Shown here one piece after another: positions 1-13,100 of a stretch of 64,000 nt of DNA. The position numbers and the translations under genes were made by a program. The stretch is taken from contig JH152730.1 in assembly GCA_000226015.1 (NCBI GenBank), forward strand, positions 11,753 through 75,752. Reading direction: 5' to 3'. The notes beneath the pieces are model-generated. The model did no database searches, had not been told where the DNA came from, and saw only the letters and a program-made list of their open reading frames with translations. The stretch comes from Mnemiopsis leidyi (taxonomy: Eukaryota; Ctenophora; Tentaculata; Lobata; Bolinopsidae). Position 1 is the first letter of the stretch. Every line of letters starts with the position of its first letter.

Positions 1-263
1 AAGCTTTCTAGCCTCGAAAGCTGCGTTCACGTGGTAACGAAACGTCTTGCGGAGTTTAACGCATGTTTTCATCNGTTACACCAGACACCATGAAATTTAC
101 CTACCTACCTACCCATCCACCCCAAAATCCGACCACTTTAAACCATCTACTTTACTTTTTTTGACCTTCGGCAAAAAAGAAGAGATGGAAAAAATCATAT
201 ATTGATTCTACCTAATAGTTATATGATTACAACATATTTTTTTCATATTTTGTCTTTTACAGG

Positions 264-1924
264 ATGGCATCTATCAAGCATCTGGTGTCCCTCTTTGCGT
301 TTGAAGTAGTTGCCATACTCCCGATTATTCTCATAGTCTACTGGGCACAAAAGTATGGCAATGGATTTTCATGGGAAGTTAAAGACAAGCGGAAATTTAA
401 CTATCATCCTGTGTTCATGATAATTGCCTTCATCTTCGTAATGGGACATGGTAAGCTTGCAAGCTGAGAAAGTAAAGTCCCATGCCTCACCCAGGAAACA
501 GCATTTTATATTATATCATGTGACAAAATTGATTACGGAAGTGAAAGCTGCGTAATACTTATCAATGTCAAAGTATCAAGAATCTTGGTACTATTCATTG
601 AATTAGATAGATAACCATTACTCCCATATCATCTGAATAATCCCCTTTTTTCAGCTGCAATATCATTCCGGATTCTACCACTGTCTCACCGTGTCAAGAA
701 GTACATTCATGCCACATTAAACTTAGTTGCTGTGATATTTGCTATTGTGGGACTGGTAGCAGTACTAGATTTTCACAACGAGCAAGGTTTTCCGAACTTC
801 TACAGTCTCCACTCCTGGCTGGGATTAGTAACCCTGTCGATTCTTTTTCTACAGGTACATTTTTATATCAGTTACCAAATACTATTTATGGAACATTTCC
901 TGATCTTTATTATATAATATTTGATAAACACAGCTTAAATAACACTGCTTACGTACAATATACCAAAGTGCAGATTTGTATGTTACGCAGCTAAACTGAT
1001 AAATAAATTTACATAGGTCAGCGACCTATATTAAACAAATTGCATTAAACTTTTTGCTGTATTCAACAGATTAACGAATATGAAATATCCCGAAATACAA
1101 CTCATAACTCATTCAGGCACTTGGTGGGCTGACAATATTCCAAGACCTTGTGAGAGGAGCTAGCGATGAGGTCAGGGGAGCCTACAAACCGTGGCACATT
1201 GCTGCTGGTAGGGAATTTAGATTTTAAATTACTCATGAATTGTGCGATTATAGCAAACGAATGGGAGTGTGTGATCGAAAATTATCACACAATTGTCAAA
1301 GGCACGACTGATGGTAATTTTCGATATTACACGACTTATGAGTTTGCTAATAGTATAAGCAATTTGAATTTGAATTTGAATTTGAATTTGAAAGTAGGTT
1401 GAGTAATAATGTCCGTTAATCTTACTCAAGCTGACCTAATTGGCTGTTGATTTTATGAAGGATCACATGTTTTGAAATTTAGCCGTTAAGTTGAGAAGTT
1501 CAGGTGATAATTCTCAGGTACTGCCATGGTAACTCTTGCTACTGCTACAATGCTTACTGGGCTGCAAGAAAAATATGGCTTCGCGTAAGTCATAACACCA
1601 ACTTTTATTGATTCAGATCTAATCAAAATTGTTTAAAGTTTAAACCCTTACAACAGTTTTCCTTTTTAATTTTTTGTTTCATTTTAAAAATCTTACCTAA
1701 AAAACAAGCAAAACTTCAGGAATCCCGAAAAATTCTCAGCACAAGCGTACACCTACAACTTCACCGCACTGACCGTCTTTATGTGGGCATTTACCGTTAT
1801 CTACATCCTTATTGCTGTGGAGAAGCGCACTCCAGAGGTGGGTCCATCAACCGTACAGTACACCAAAATTGTAACCAATCAGGACGAACTATTTGAGAGA
1901 TATTACCCTGCTGGGTGCATGTGA
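264..1924 (+). CDS. CYB561: Cytochrome b561, five exons, complete (249 aa)
   Basis: Exons 264-450, 655-854, 1117-1207, 1518-1584 and 1720-1924 join in consistent phase (1, 0, 1, 2) to 249 residues, the usual family length. The product is a six-helix membrane protein that carries electrons across a membrane, from cytosolic ascorbate to the lumenal or outer side (family knowledge). Visible hallmarks are NYHP (H48), YIHATLN (H81), FYSLHSWLG (H115) and YKPWHIAAG (H156); the H48/H115 and H81/H156 pairs match the two haem b sites of the family. LVAVLDFH and LTGLQEKYG also match vertebrate CYB561. An acceptor-like TTTTACAG ends at 262, just before the ATG, so a 5' UTR exon probably lies to the left. 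The final exon could instead be spliced at GAG|GTGGGT near 1838, giving another C-terminus. Recognition is firm; the exact paralogue is not. Confidence 0.95.
1361..1391. repeat. Hexanucleotide repeat (TTTGAA)n in a cytochrome b561 intron
   Basis: About five copies of TTTGAA lie in intron 3 of the cytochrome b561 gene. This is a simple microsatellite with no sign of function. Confidence 0.9.
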
Positions 1925-2126
1925 CAATGTGTTTGATCTGACAAACTTGACAGACATTGCTTTGCTTGGCCCTGAGCTGTTTGAACTCTGATTTTTTATC
2001 TTTTTGTGTAGACTATAGCGAGTGAATAACCTCTTTTAACTATTGTGGTTTAAATGTTATTTAAGGTGCTTAAAAGTGATTTACTTCATTTAATGCCCAA
2101 CTAGATTTGTCCATTTAAGAGTATGA

Positions 2127-2132
2127 AATAAA
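2127..2132 (+). terminator. Polyadenylation signal AATAAA of the cytochrome b561 gene
   Basis: A canonical AATAAA lies about 200 bases after the cytochrome b561 stop codon on the same strand. It is the first such signal downstream and gives a plausible 3' UTR of about 0.2 kb. Confidence 0.5.
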
Positions 2133-3564
2133 CTCGTTAGTCGTGTCGAATAGATGCCTATGGCGATTTTGGTCTATTACCGCTAAACTTTACGTCTTTA
2201 AGAACAGGTAACTTCCTCCTGAAGCATATTTACTGGCAAGCAGATTTTTTAATTTCAAAATCCGCTAAGCATATCATTGAAAAACTTTCTGTATTCAGCT
2301 TGAAATCAATTTGGGCTCGAATTGATAAATTTAGGGTCTACATCCCTTCACAAAACACCGCATTAGCATATATATGTATTAGTTACATAAATATATGCAT
2401 GAACTGTATGAGTGTGTGTACTTTGTGTAGGAATGTAGACCCCTACATACAGCACCACGAATTGAGTTCAAGTTAGACACAGTTAAAGTTTTGCTGCAGC
2501 CCAGAAAAGCACCTTCTCTGTCCAACATTTGATGAGTTAAAGGGATTTGTCTGTCACACATTTATGTATATATATTTAACGTGATGATTTATGTCGCACA
2601 GACGTATATATTTTCATTGTTACTCTGATTGTAATTAAAATAATTCCGGACACAGTCGCTGTTCAAATAAACTGTCATATAAACATGTATGCCACTGATA
2701 TTTCCAATATTCTCAGAATCAGAGGGAATACGAGACCCTGCCCGAAAGTACATCGCAAGAATCAGTTCATTAAACTCCGCAGTCCGCAGGTCACGTGACC
2801 CTCCGCAAGATCCAACTGGAATTGTTTGTTTTTCAGAGCAGTGTTAAATTTTTGGGACTGACCTAGACTTACCAAGAAAATTATTTATTGTATACGATCG
2901 TGTTTCTATCCATCTATCTATCTACGTATAGCTACTTGTACTCCCGGATCTTTTTAAAACATAGCTGCTATTCTTCACTAACTAGGCCTTTATCATAATA
3001 TGAACGAGTTGTTTTATTATTGTGTGTCGTTCTGCCAGACGATACTTGAGTATGTAAAATGTAATGGTAATTGAATTTCAGTGTAGCCAATGTTTGTGGC
3101 TCGAGTGAAAATTGCATGTGCATTGTGCATTGAGTTGGCCATTATGAAATTAGATAAAGATAAATACCTGAAGGGTCTTGCCTGTATAACATAATTTCGC
3201 TGTTTTGTGTAAAAGTTGTGATTTATGTTTTTTCTTGATTATTTAATCAATATTATTGTGCATAGTTTAAAGTTTTAATAATTGTAAGATGTACAATTTT
3301 TTTGAATGAAGAATAATAAACTCATATGGGGTAAATTTCAGATTTGAAAAACCTTCATTTTTCGTGTCATAGAACCTAATTTTTAACTTATGTCAGAATG
3401 TCGATGGATAATTTTATGACTTTTGTTAATATTGCTCTTCTTGCACTAAATCTTTATCTCTCTGAAACAGTTAGATTTGCTTCACTTCTGTTCAAGTTTA
3501 AAAGTATTACATACATACACGTACAGTTATATAAAGCTCTCAAGCTCACCAACTTTCAATCTCT

Positions 3565-3743
3565 GTACACAGACCAGCTTAACACAGACCAGCTCTTCAC
3601 AGAGAACCTCTACACAGACCAGCTCTACACAGACCAGCTCTACACAGACCAGCTCTACACAGACCAGCTCTACACAGACCAGCTCTACACAGACCAGCTC
3701 TACACAGACCAGCTCTACACAGACCAGCTCTACACAGAGCAGC
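3565..3743. repeat. 15-bp minisatellite, about 12 copies
   Basis: The unit TACACAGACCAGCTC is repeated about twelve times; the first few copies are diverged and the central ones are nearly identical. As the period is a multiple of three it stays open in more than one frame, which creates long repetitive open frames that are probably not genes. Confidence 0.95.
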
Positions 3744-6700
3744 TTACTGTATTTCTACGTAACACTGCTTGAACGTTTGAGATAGTGTGACTTTAGCTAC
3801 ATAATCGAGAAATCCAGTGTGTAATTACTCACGAGTCTTAAAGTAAAAGGCAGGACTATAACAGCAGTATTAGTTACTAACAATAACTTGCGCAAGTTCA
3901 GGCTACAATACCGAGGCAGTATACATATTTGTACAATATATGTATCATGCCGCTGTCCCAAGAGTGGGTTACATTAAATATATTGTTAGATCACATTGAT
4001 TCCATTGTTAAAGATCCTTAGATCCACTGTAGTGTCTATAACTCGATGTTGCTGGCTAGCGATCTTCTCTCTGAAAACATTCCGGTAATCACACAATTAC
4101 AAGAGGTGAATTGTCACGAGGTGAGTTTTCAGACGTCACGTGTTTAATCTTGCGCAACATTACCTGTAAGGCAATGAAATAAGAGGGCTTCAACTATGTG
4201 GTCTCCACTACCCTATATACACACAGCAAGAGCCTTTGAATACATGTGTACAATATCATTTAATAGGTATCCACAGTTATTACTCATTACAAACCTGGTA
4301 TATACACTATGAACGTTTTAAAAATAACATGGGAGTGGTCAATTGTTTTGAGTTCAGCATAATTAAATGCTTTTTAAATGGATTGAAGAATATACGTTAG
4401 TTTTTGCTGATTTAACTTTGTATGAAGAAGTGGCACATTTAAAAAATGTCAAATTGATAGTAGGAATTGTAGTACACAGTTGTCGGCTGACACGTCTGAC
4501 AGTTTTCCACGTCTTAGATTACAATACTTGCTTGGTAGAATGGCGGATGTATCGCTATTGCCGGAGTTATGTACGAATTGAACACAATATAGATAACAAC
4601 TTACAGTCAAACATTATCCAACATTTCTGCATATTAAATCATTTGCAGCAAATATTTTTAGAAAATTCATTTATTAAGGTACCAATCTGATGCCGTCGTA
4701 TTATAAAATTGACGATGCACTTTTTAATTAATGTGATGTTAAATACATCTCAAATATCATTAATCACATCAAAATTACTTGATGTGATGATATGAATAAA
4801 TTTTTATTGATATTGATAAAGAAAACCGGCAAATGCAATTAGAATTTTTGATAATTTAATCAGCTGAGTTAACATGGATTGATACATGAACCATAAAGCT
4901 GATAGCCCTTAAAGCCAGTCCTAGATCTGAAGATAATGAAAGTCCCTGATCCATCAACAGTGCTGTGAAATTTCAAGTTAAACAAGTTTTCAAGTTAAGC
5001 AATTTGAAAAGAAGGCACAAGACATTTAAAATTCAGAGTTAGTTTGTGAGTGTTTTAGAATTAGCAATAACCTGCAGGAAAATACCTACGGCATTGATCT
5101 GCTAGTTTTGGAGGCAGGAGGTTAAACCTGAGGGAGCTAGCAAGGTCACTTAAACTGCACGGAACACCCTCTAATAGCCTAATAAATTGCAGTTCTGGAA
5201 ATTAGGTGATTTATCTCTAAAATGGTATAATTGTACACACTGCTTTCTCTTATAATCAGTTCGTCCGTCCAATAAGTGTAGGTATAAAGCCCCGATGCAA
5301 TGATGAGGGCACTCGCCTAAAGTTACTATCTCGTGTTTTATAGGGTTGAAATTATGAGTCAACCACAACATGTGTAAATTTAACATAACGTTTCGCATGA
5401 CATGCCGTCAACTCCTGCCCTTACATCAAAGATATCAAAAAAGTTAAAAGCTAACAAGAATTGCACCCACTTATTAAGGTCTCGGGTGGCTGGTGGAAGC
5501 TGGATTTTCATCTCTCCAATTGTAAAGAATATTTTTGATCTGCTCTCTGCCAGTGCTAGAAGTAATAACGGTATAACGAGCAGCAGATTCTGAAAATATA
5601 ATTTCTGCCGCAAAGACTGCTTCAGGAATTCCACGGCAGCTGCAGTGAAAATATCAGACGTGAAACTGGTACAATTTTATTGTAACTTGTGTGATGATAC
5701 CGGCGGCTGTTTGGAATACCTTTCGGCTCGGTGTCATTGAGTCACGAAACATATTAATTGGTGATGGGCTAGGTGCCCACGTGTAAATTGTAAGTAAGAA
5801 ACATAGTCTAGGGAAAGTGCACGTGCAAGGTCGTGCAACTCTAGGTTGGGGAGTGCCAGGTGTCCTGTCTGCCAAGGTCTCCGAGATGAGATTCTGTGTG
5901 ACAGAGAGTGGTTGATCTGCTGCTTTCCGTTTGAGGGAGATGATGACTTCTCGTCAAGCAAGAATGCTCCCATCAATGGAGTGGTTGTGGGGCTGTGCAG
6001 TGTGCTTCAAGTGTTAAGGAGTTATCTGCAAGGGTCAGGTAGATGTGACACATCTCCAGGTTGAGGTAAGGGCTGTGTCCCTGCTCTTCTTGTGAGAGTA
6101 GATGCAACCGTGGGAATCATGATCCGCTGTGCTCCACGCTGAATCCGGTGGTGCCGAGTTGTTGGTCAACGACGTGTTAAATTGCTCTGGGCCCCGGACA
6201 GCGGACACTAGACATCGCCATCTACTTACCTTCCTCACACTACCAAATGTGATCTCTTTTAACCATCAAAAAAGCATGAGAGACGGAAAAAATAGAACGA
6301 CTAACGAGTACATAAGTGATTTAATTACTGAATCAGATCTAATTAGTAATTGCTTAGCTTGTTATCGATGGTATCTGAACGATAAATCGTTTTACTCACA
6401 CAATAACACGTATAAGCTGCTGCTTGATTCTTGAGAGGGACCACTTGATTCTTGAAAGGGAGAATAATTCAATTCGCCATATGATTCGAAACGCAGCGCG
6501 ACTTAGTGGGAGTCGGATTTTCTGGTACCATACTACCAATTTGCCAATTTGTCAATTTGCCAATGGGACTTTTATATCTACTGTGTGGATGGCGCACCTA
6601 CAATAATCGCAAAGAAGCACCCGCAGCACGTGATTACGCAATCTAATTAATGGCCGCGCGCACCAAGCATGAAGTAGTTGTACAGCACGCGGACTCTCCA

Positions 6701-7196
6701 CTCACATATCTCCCGAAATATTATTCTTGATCATTTTGTCTTTCGTTGTGACCCATTTAAAAATTGCGGAATAAACAATTTAGCGACGATCATTGAGGTC
6801 GATGTTCTTGATACCTGTAAAATGAGCTGCTTGCCTGGGAAACTCAGTTAATATGTTTGTTGTTGCTCTGGCCTGAGGCCTCTGCTCCGATCGGGGGGAA
6901 CCGTAGAGCTGCCGAGTGCATCCTCTAGAAATAGAATACAGGGTCTTCTTAGCATTGATGATTAATCCTCAGCCCAGCATAGCTACAGTAATATCTGACT
7001 TTTTTAAACCCTCCTTCGAAGCGAATAAAGAATTAATTTTTTAAGAAACTTGATTTGCAGAAAGCAGGCTTTATCAGAACATTGTAACAACCTTAAAGTT
7101 ATTCAATCTTGAAGGTAACGAGAACTAGAGTTTTCTTTCATATATAAGTCTAACCGGATTTACTTTATCCACATTTATATATTTCTTCATTCGAAT

Positions 7197-10100
7197 CTAG
7201 CTCGTTGTGGTGTACCATCCATTGTTTTCATCGCTATCTATAAAAGTGTACGATCCCGAAGTATGCCAAGTTTTTATATAAAAAGCCCCAAGCCTGACAC
7301 CCATCTTAGTAACGTAAACGTCGTTACTCGAATCAGAGTTCAGGAAGACATCTATCTTCTTGGTGTTGTCGAAAGTGTTAGTACACCCTTGCTGTCCCCA
7401 CCTCCAATGAGTGACCTGGTTGTCTCCCTCGTCTGGGGCGTCCCACGTCGGTCTGTGTGTTGTACACTCGATACTGCCTTGTCTGATGCTCATCCAGAGA
7501 TCTGCAGTGGTCCCGGCGTGGTAGCTGTTGTAGAGGGTGATAAACACTCCCGTAACTTGGTTGCAGACGTTTCTGTACCGACTTTCCGTGTCTTCGAGCT
7601 TGTCCCCTGAGAGAAAGTCTTGTGAAAGTGCGACATCTATCTGTATCCTACTCATGTTGCTGTACGATTTTCCTTTTAAAACCTAATTCTAATCTCATTA
7701 GCATATCTTAACGTCAATCTTAATTGAAACTGTACTCATCTCGGCTAAATATCTACCTGAGCAGCTTCTCCCGTGAATGTTTTTGGTAGAGTCGTCACAG
7801 GTTCTGCTTCTTGTCCTCTTCTGATAGTAACCAGTCTTGTAACTAGGTCCACAAGTACCCTGGTCCATCCAATGTGTCCAGGGTCCCCAGGCACTCAGAG
7901 TTCCATCTCGCACATCGGGTACACAGTACGGGAAGGACTTGTAGTCTTCACTTATACAATGACTGCATTGGGTTCCTCCCACATTGGCCTTGCACTCACA
8001 GGCACCGGTGTAAGGGTTGCAATACTGAGCCGTTACACCAGAGTCATTGCAGCTGCACCTCCTGCAGCTCGGATATCCATAGTAACCGGCAGCACATTTG
8101 GTACAATAGGGAAAGTTATCGTACCCCTCCTTACAGCCCCCACAATCTGCTCCCCCAACATTGGGGCTGCACAGACACGTCCCCGTGTTTCCATCACAGA
8201 TCTCACTTGTCACTCCGTTAGAGTTACAGCTACACGCAACGCACTGCTTTCCTCCGTGAGCTGGGTTTGTGTAGGACCCTGAGAGACACCTGCAACTGTA
8301 GCTGCCGTCTGAGTTGTGGCATGTCCCCAAGTTGTTTTGGACCAGACATTTTGTGTACCCCACGTTGCCATGGTTACACTCATTGACATCCTCACACTGC
8401 CCCTCACTTCCCACGGTGTACCCAGACTGACAGGAGCAGGAGAAGGAGCCAAACGAGTTTGTGCAGGTTCCTCCAAACTTACAGAAGTCATGCATTGCAC
8501 ACTCCTGTATGTCGGTTTTCTTTGCAACTGACCAAACTGCGTCCAAACTTGTATCTTCATTACCTGATAAGATAGAGCCGGGTTAAGACCTTAAAGATAT
8601 AGAGCTGAAACAAATGAGGATTTTGCGGTGCCCAAGATTAATTTTGTATTTTAATTCGCCTACATTCAGTTTTAATTCGCCTACATTGTTTCTTGTTCTT
8701 ACGACGTCCTTCTGCTGAAGAAACTGAAGCACTATGGAGTTGGTGGTAAGCTCCTGAATTGCTTTAGAGAGTTCCTAGTAAAGAGAAAGCAGATAGTTAC
8801 CGTAAATGGAGTTAACTCTGAACCAGTTGACGTACTTAGCGGAGTATCACAGGTTACATGTTACAGTTCTGGGCCCATTGCTTTTTCTCCTGTACATCAA
8901 CGACTTAGAGAAGGTCGTATCAACATCGGTCGTGGCTTGTTTTGCTGATCACATCCGCCTTCTGGCCGCGATCAGAGAAGTAGGAGACACTATGTTATTG
9001 CAAGAGTACATGAACAGTGTAGTAACATGGTCCGTTGAGAACAATATGATACTGCACGAAGGAAAGTTTGAGTTCCTGTGCTACAGGACTGGCAGTTCCA
9101 AGTGGCGTGAAGAAATGTCTTTCACGGACCAATTCCCTTAGTACACCACCCCAGCAGGAGTTACATTTGCATTTTGCCCCCAATCCTCAGTAAGAGATTT
9201 AGGTGTAATTCTATCGTCTGACTATCACTGGCGAACCCACATTAATCAAATAGCTGCTGGGTCTAGACAACTAGCATCTTGGGCTTTAGGTGTATTTCGT
9301 GACAGGAGTGCTGCTGTCAAGCTTACCATCTGGTAATCGCTCATCCGCTGCAAGCTGGAGTACTGCTGTCCTCTGTGGCATCCCCACCGCTTAGAAGACG
9401 TCAAAACACTGGAAAACGTCCAACAGTTTTTCACACTGCATATTGCTGGGATGGAGGGGGCCGACTACTGGGAGCGGCTGAAAGACTAAAACTGCCCTTG
9501 TTACAGAGAAGACGTGAGTGTTATATATATTATATAACCATCCACATGTGGAATCTCCTCCACAAAATTGTGCACAATGATCTGAACGTGGAGTTTTACC
9601 ACCGTGGGAGGGTTGGATGGCGAGCAAGAATACCCGTGCTCTTCAAAAGATCGAGACGATCCTCGAGCACAATTTTTGATGTCTCGTTCGCTGTGAACGG
9701 ACCAAAGCTCTTGAACCTCCTACCAAAGAGTGCCAACTCAGCAGCTACTCTCGATTCCTTTTAAGTCCATCTTGGTGCTTTTCTTGAGTCAGTTCCAGAT
9801 TGTCCGCCTACAACAGGCTACACCGCAGCGAATGCAAACTCAATGCTCAACTGGTGTAACGTTAATCAGCAGGGTGGCCTTTGAAAGAAGTGGTGATCAC
9901 CTAGTAGGATCCTACTGAAGTTATCACTAAAGGTTCACCAAAAGGTTGACTTTTTGAGTTCAGTTTTTCCATGTCAAATCAATTCTCTGCAATATCAAGT
10001 TGAGCAATGACGAGGACTTTAATAAAGCTGTCCCGTCTGTTTTAATTTTATCGGTGCAAGGTGTTTGTCACCTATTTTGAACCAAAATAATTTTTCAAAA

Positions 10101-13100
10101 CGAGAACCGCAAAAAATTTGGTACATAATCATATGACTGCTGTCCAGATTTTCGTTGAATTTTTTATAATTTTGGGTCACAACCCCAATGAAAACTGAAA
10201 AATTATAATAAACAATATGAGCACTCTCTGCATCAATTAGTATCTGTGGGGATGCTATACTTGCAGAAAGACGGCATTACTATTTGTATTGGTAATGGTC
10301 ACGTTGTTCGGTTGCTTTAATTCTTAATAATTAAGCTCTTTCATTTATACCTTAATTCAAGATTGAATTTTAACTAATTTAAATTAAAGATTACAACAGT
10401 TTGTAACAATATGAGAGTGAGACTTACCAGCAGTTGTATTTGTTACACAACTGATCCTGTAAACATTTTGACACCAAGCTCCGCCTTTACCAGCTTTGCA
10501 TTGAGTTGAAGTCCCGTACTTCTGATATGTCGAGCCTGCGTCCATTGCGGTGAAACATTCATTGTGATGCTGAACCGCAAAAACCTCCCAGCCACGCTCT
10601 GCGGCATAGCTCTGAATGGCAAACGATTTATTAGGGCAGCAAGATCAGGGTTTTATTTAGCAGGAATTTTACTATTCAACTTACAAGGGAGTTAGCCATC
10701 GTAAGAAACAGTAAAATTTCGATTTACCGGGCCTCTCGGGGGAAATATGGCTCAACTTGACCTAAAATAGTCGCCGATGTTTTTGATAGTTATATAAAAA
10801 TGATGTTTACTTCATCCTGGTCAAATTTCTCGATAAAATTACTTGATAAAACTACTACTACTCCTTAGAACTGTAAATATGGATCTGACGTTTTTAATTA
10901 CGTCTTGAGGCTTCTCGTTTGATTGTGTACTCAACACCGCCGTTACGTTGGCACATCAGTTCAAGTGTATATCAGCAGACAGCTTGTACATGAAACTGTA
11001 CAACATAATCATATGATAATTTGATGAACAGATATCGAGCATATCGTGTGCCGTTACGGCTATATAGGGTGACCCAGATCCCATTGCCGTGTCCCGCTCT
11101 TTATGTGCCACGTGCATCCATGTATGCGATCGCATCATGCTCGATAAAGTGATACAGGCTCGTACGTGCTCAGTCTGACTTTGTCCGACCCTCATTCGAA
11201 TAAAATTTCAGGAGGGTGCCATGGTACTGCTGAACATTTGAACAACACGTGCTGCACTTGTATCATTAATTGTATCATTAATTGATAGGGCAGTATATAG
11301 GATGCTTTGATATGGTACAGTAGGTGTCGTATATTTTAACGATTTCAAACATACCTGACATTCCTCAACGGGGTTGCTTGAAAAGAATCTGATTCCACCT
11401 GATATTGCTCTGTCACCTTGGTCCCGCCAACAACCCAGTGCTTCTCTGTTTAGAGTGCAGGTCGATAGATCTGCTGCAAGTAGTCATAGTTAATGACCTA
11501 TCATAATTGCTGAACATTTTTTAGGGATACTAGTCACTTGTATTCCCCAAAGTTCTTTGTTATGTTTACTATCCGACACTAAAGTTGAAGAAGGTTCTTT
11601 TGAAACAGGGCCTAGAAATTTCCTCAAAGTTCAAAGTTGTAATTTACTTATTTAGTAATTTGATGTCATTTCAGTGAAAACATACAAACTAATTGCTACC
11701 TTGCGCTGAAAGGGGAACATCCCAAGGTGCCATACAGGTGGAATACTCAACCTTGCTTCCCTCCAGATCAGCATAGAAAAATCCACTTGGAGCAGCTGGA
11801 AGCTTCTTCCTTTCCCCTATGTCGTAGTACTTATCTCCATCTTTGCATTTTGAGACACACTTCAGATTAGCTATACTCACGGCCCAGGCACTGTCCGCAT
11901 TGCAGAGCACCTCCGTGATCAGCTGACTGTCGGTTTGAAGAACCAGGGATGTGTTTGGGTCGGCACACTGCATCGGGACTTTCTGGCCAGGGAAGGTTAT
12001 TGAAGGTCCACATCCACCACCAATCAATTCGGGAAGAGTAAATTCCGGACAGCTTCTAGAATTGTACACTCTTTTAAAGTCATCGGTGTCTGATTTTGTT
12101 TTCTTCTTTAATTCTGTTTTTTCGTGGTTTAAGAACTCAATTTCCTTGTCGTTTGAACTGGTCTTTATTTGGTAGTCTAGATCCCAGAGCTCCATCGTCG
12201 ACATAGCTAGATGTAGTTGCATCATTTCAGCCCAAGTTGACTTAATTTTTTGAGTATACTCATCAGTGCAACCGGAAACCATGCTTATTTGCATTTGTGC
12301 CATCACGAAAGAGTCCGTTTTTTCCACAATAGCTTTCTTTGCAGCCTCTTTGGCAGTTTGAAAGTTCTGCTCATGAAGTTTTAAATAATCGCTAAAGTCC
12401 TGCTCTGCAAAACCGCCATAAGCAATCGCCCTCTCGAACTTTTCCTGGTACACGGGAATGTGTAGTTTCAATTCTTTAAAGTAGCGATTTTCAATGACTT
12501 TTCCTGTCAGACGGTTGATGCTATCAGTGACTTCCTTGTTACTATCGCTGATCGCTTTAATCACCACTTTTTGCCCCTCTTCAGTCCTGTAAATTCGATC
12601 ATTACGCTCACTTTCAAAAGCAGCATCCATAGCCGCTTGAAGACCTGAGAGCCCTTTTAATACCTTTGCGTTATCCGCCTTCAGCTCATTCAGCATTATG
12701 GATTGAGCGGATAAAATCGAGTTTTTACTCTTTTCTATGTCTTGTCCTGCCTTTTTAATTTCGGAGAATATCTCCTGCTTATTATTCTCCATTTCGTTCA
12801 TGATCGCATCTGTTCCCTTTTTTATGTCGTCTTGTAAGTCAAACATGCCAGGAACTTTGTAATCTTCGACCATTTTCAGTACTGAACTGGTCAGAGATGA
12901 ACCAGGAGACTCTTTCAATATGATGTCACATTTCTTTCCTCCATAGCCCATATCGCACACGCAATATGGAAAGCTGCCGTCAATGGCAAAAGTTACGGGA
13001 TTTCCGTTGATGCACGTGAAACTGCTAGTGTCTTCCTTGAAGTTGAAAATAAATCCCAAAGTGAACCCAAGATACGTTTCAACGTAGGTGTCATATCTTC

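Larger units (their letters stand above)
1925..7196. other. Intergenic region with no supported gene
   Basis: Beyond the cytochrome b561 3' end I see no exon chain with splice sites or recognisable domain. Several open frames of 60-125 codons occur (for example 4367-4690 and around 5400-6230 on both strands) but none resembles a known family and none is flanked by coding-like exons. The region contains a 15-bp minisatellite and one copy of a dispersed repeat near 6995. The stretch 5200-6250 has more balanced base composition than its surroundings and may be an old unrecognised transposon copy. Confidence 0.6.

Noticed and set aside
3565-3743. Regularly spaced short repeats that might suggest a CRISPR array
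   Set aside because: Units are directly tandem without unique spacers, and the genome is animal.
4367-4690. 107-codon plus-strand open frame
   Set aside because: No motif, no splice context and AT-rich composition similar to flanks; kept only as part of the intergenic description.
7263-8531. Plus-strand open frames of 70-170 codons opposite the EGF/TSP1 exons
   Set aside because: They are antisense shadows of the clearly coding minus-strand exons.
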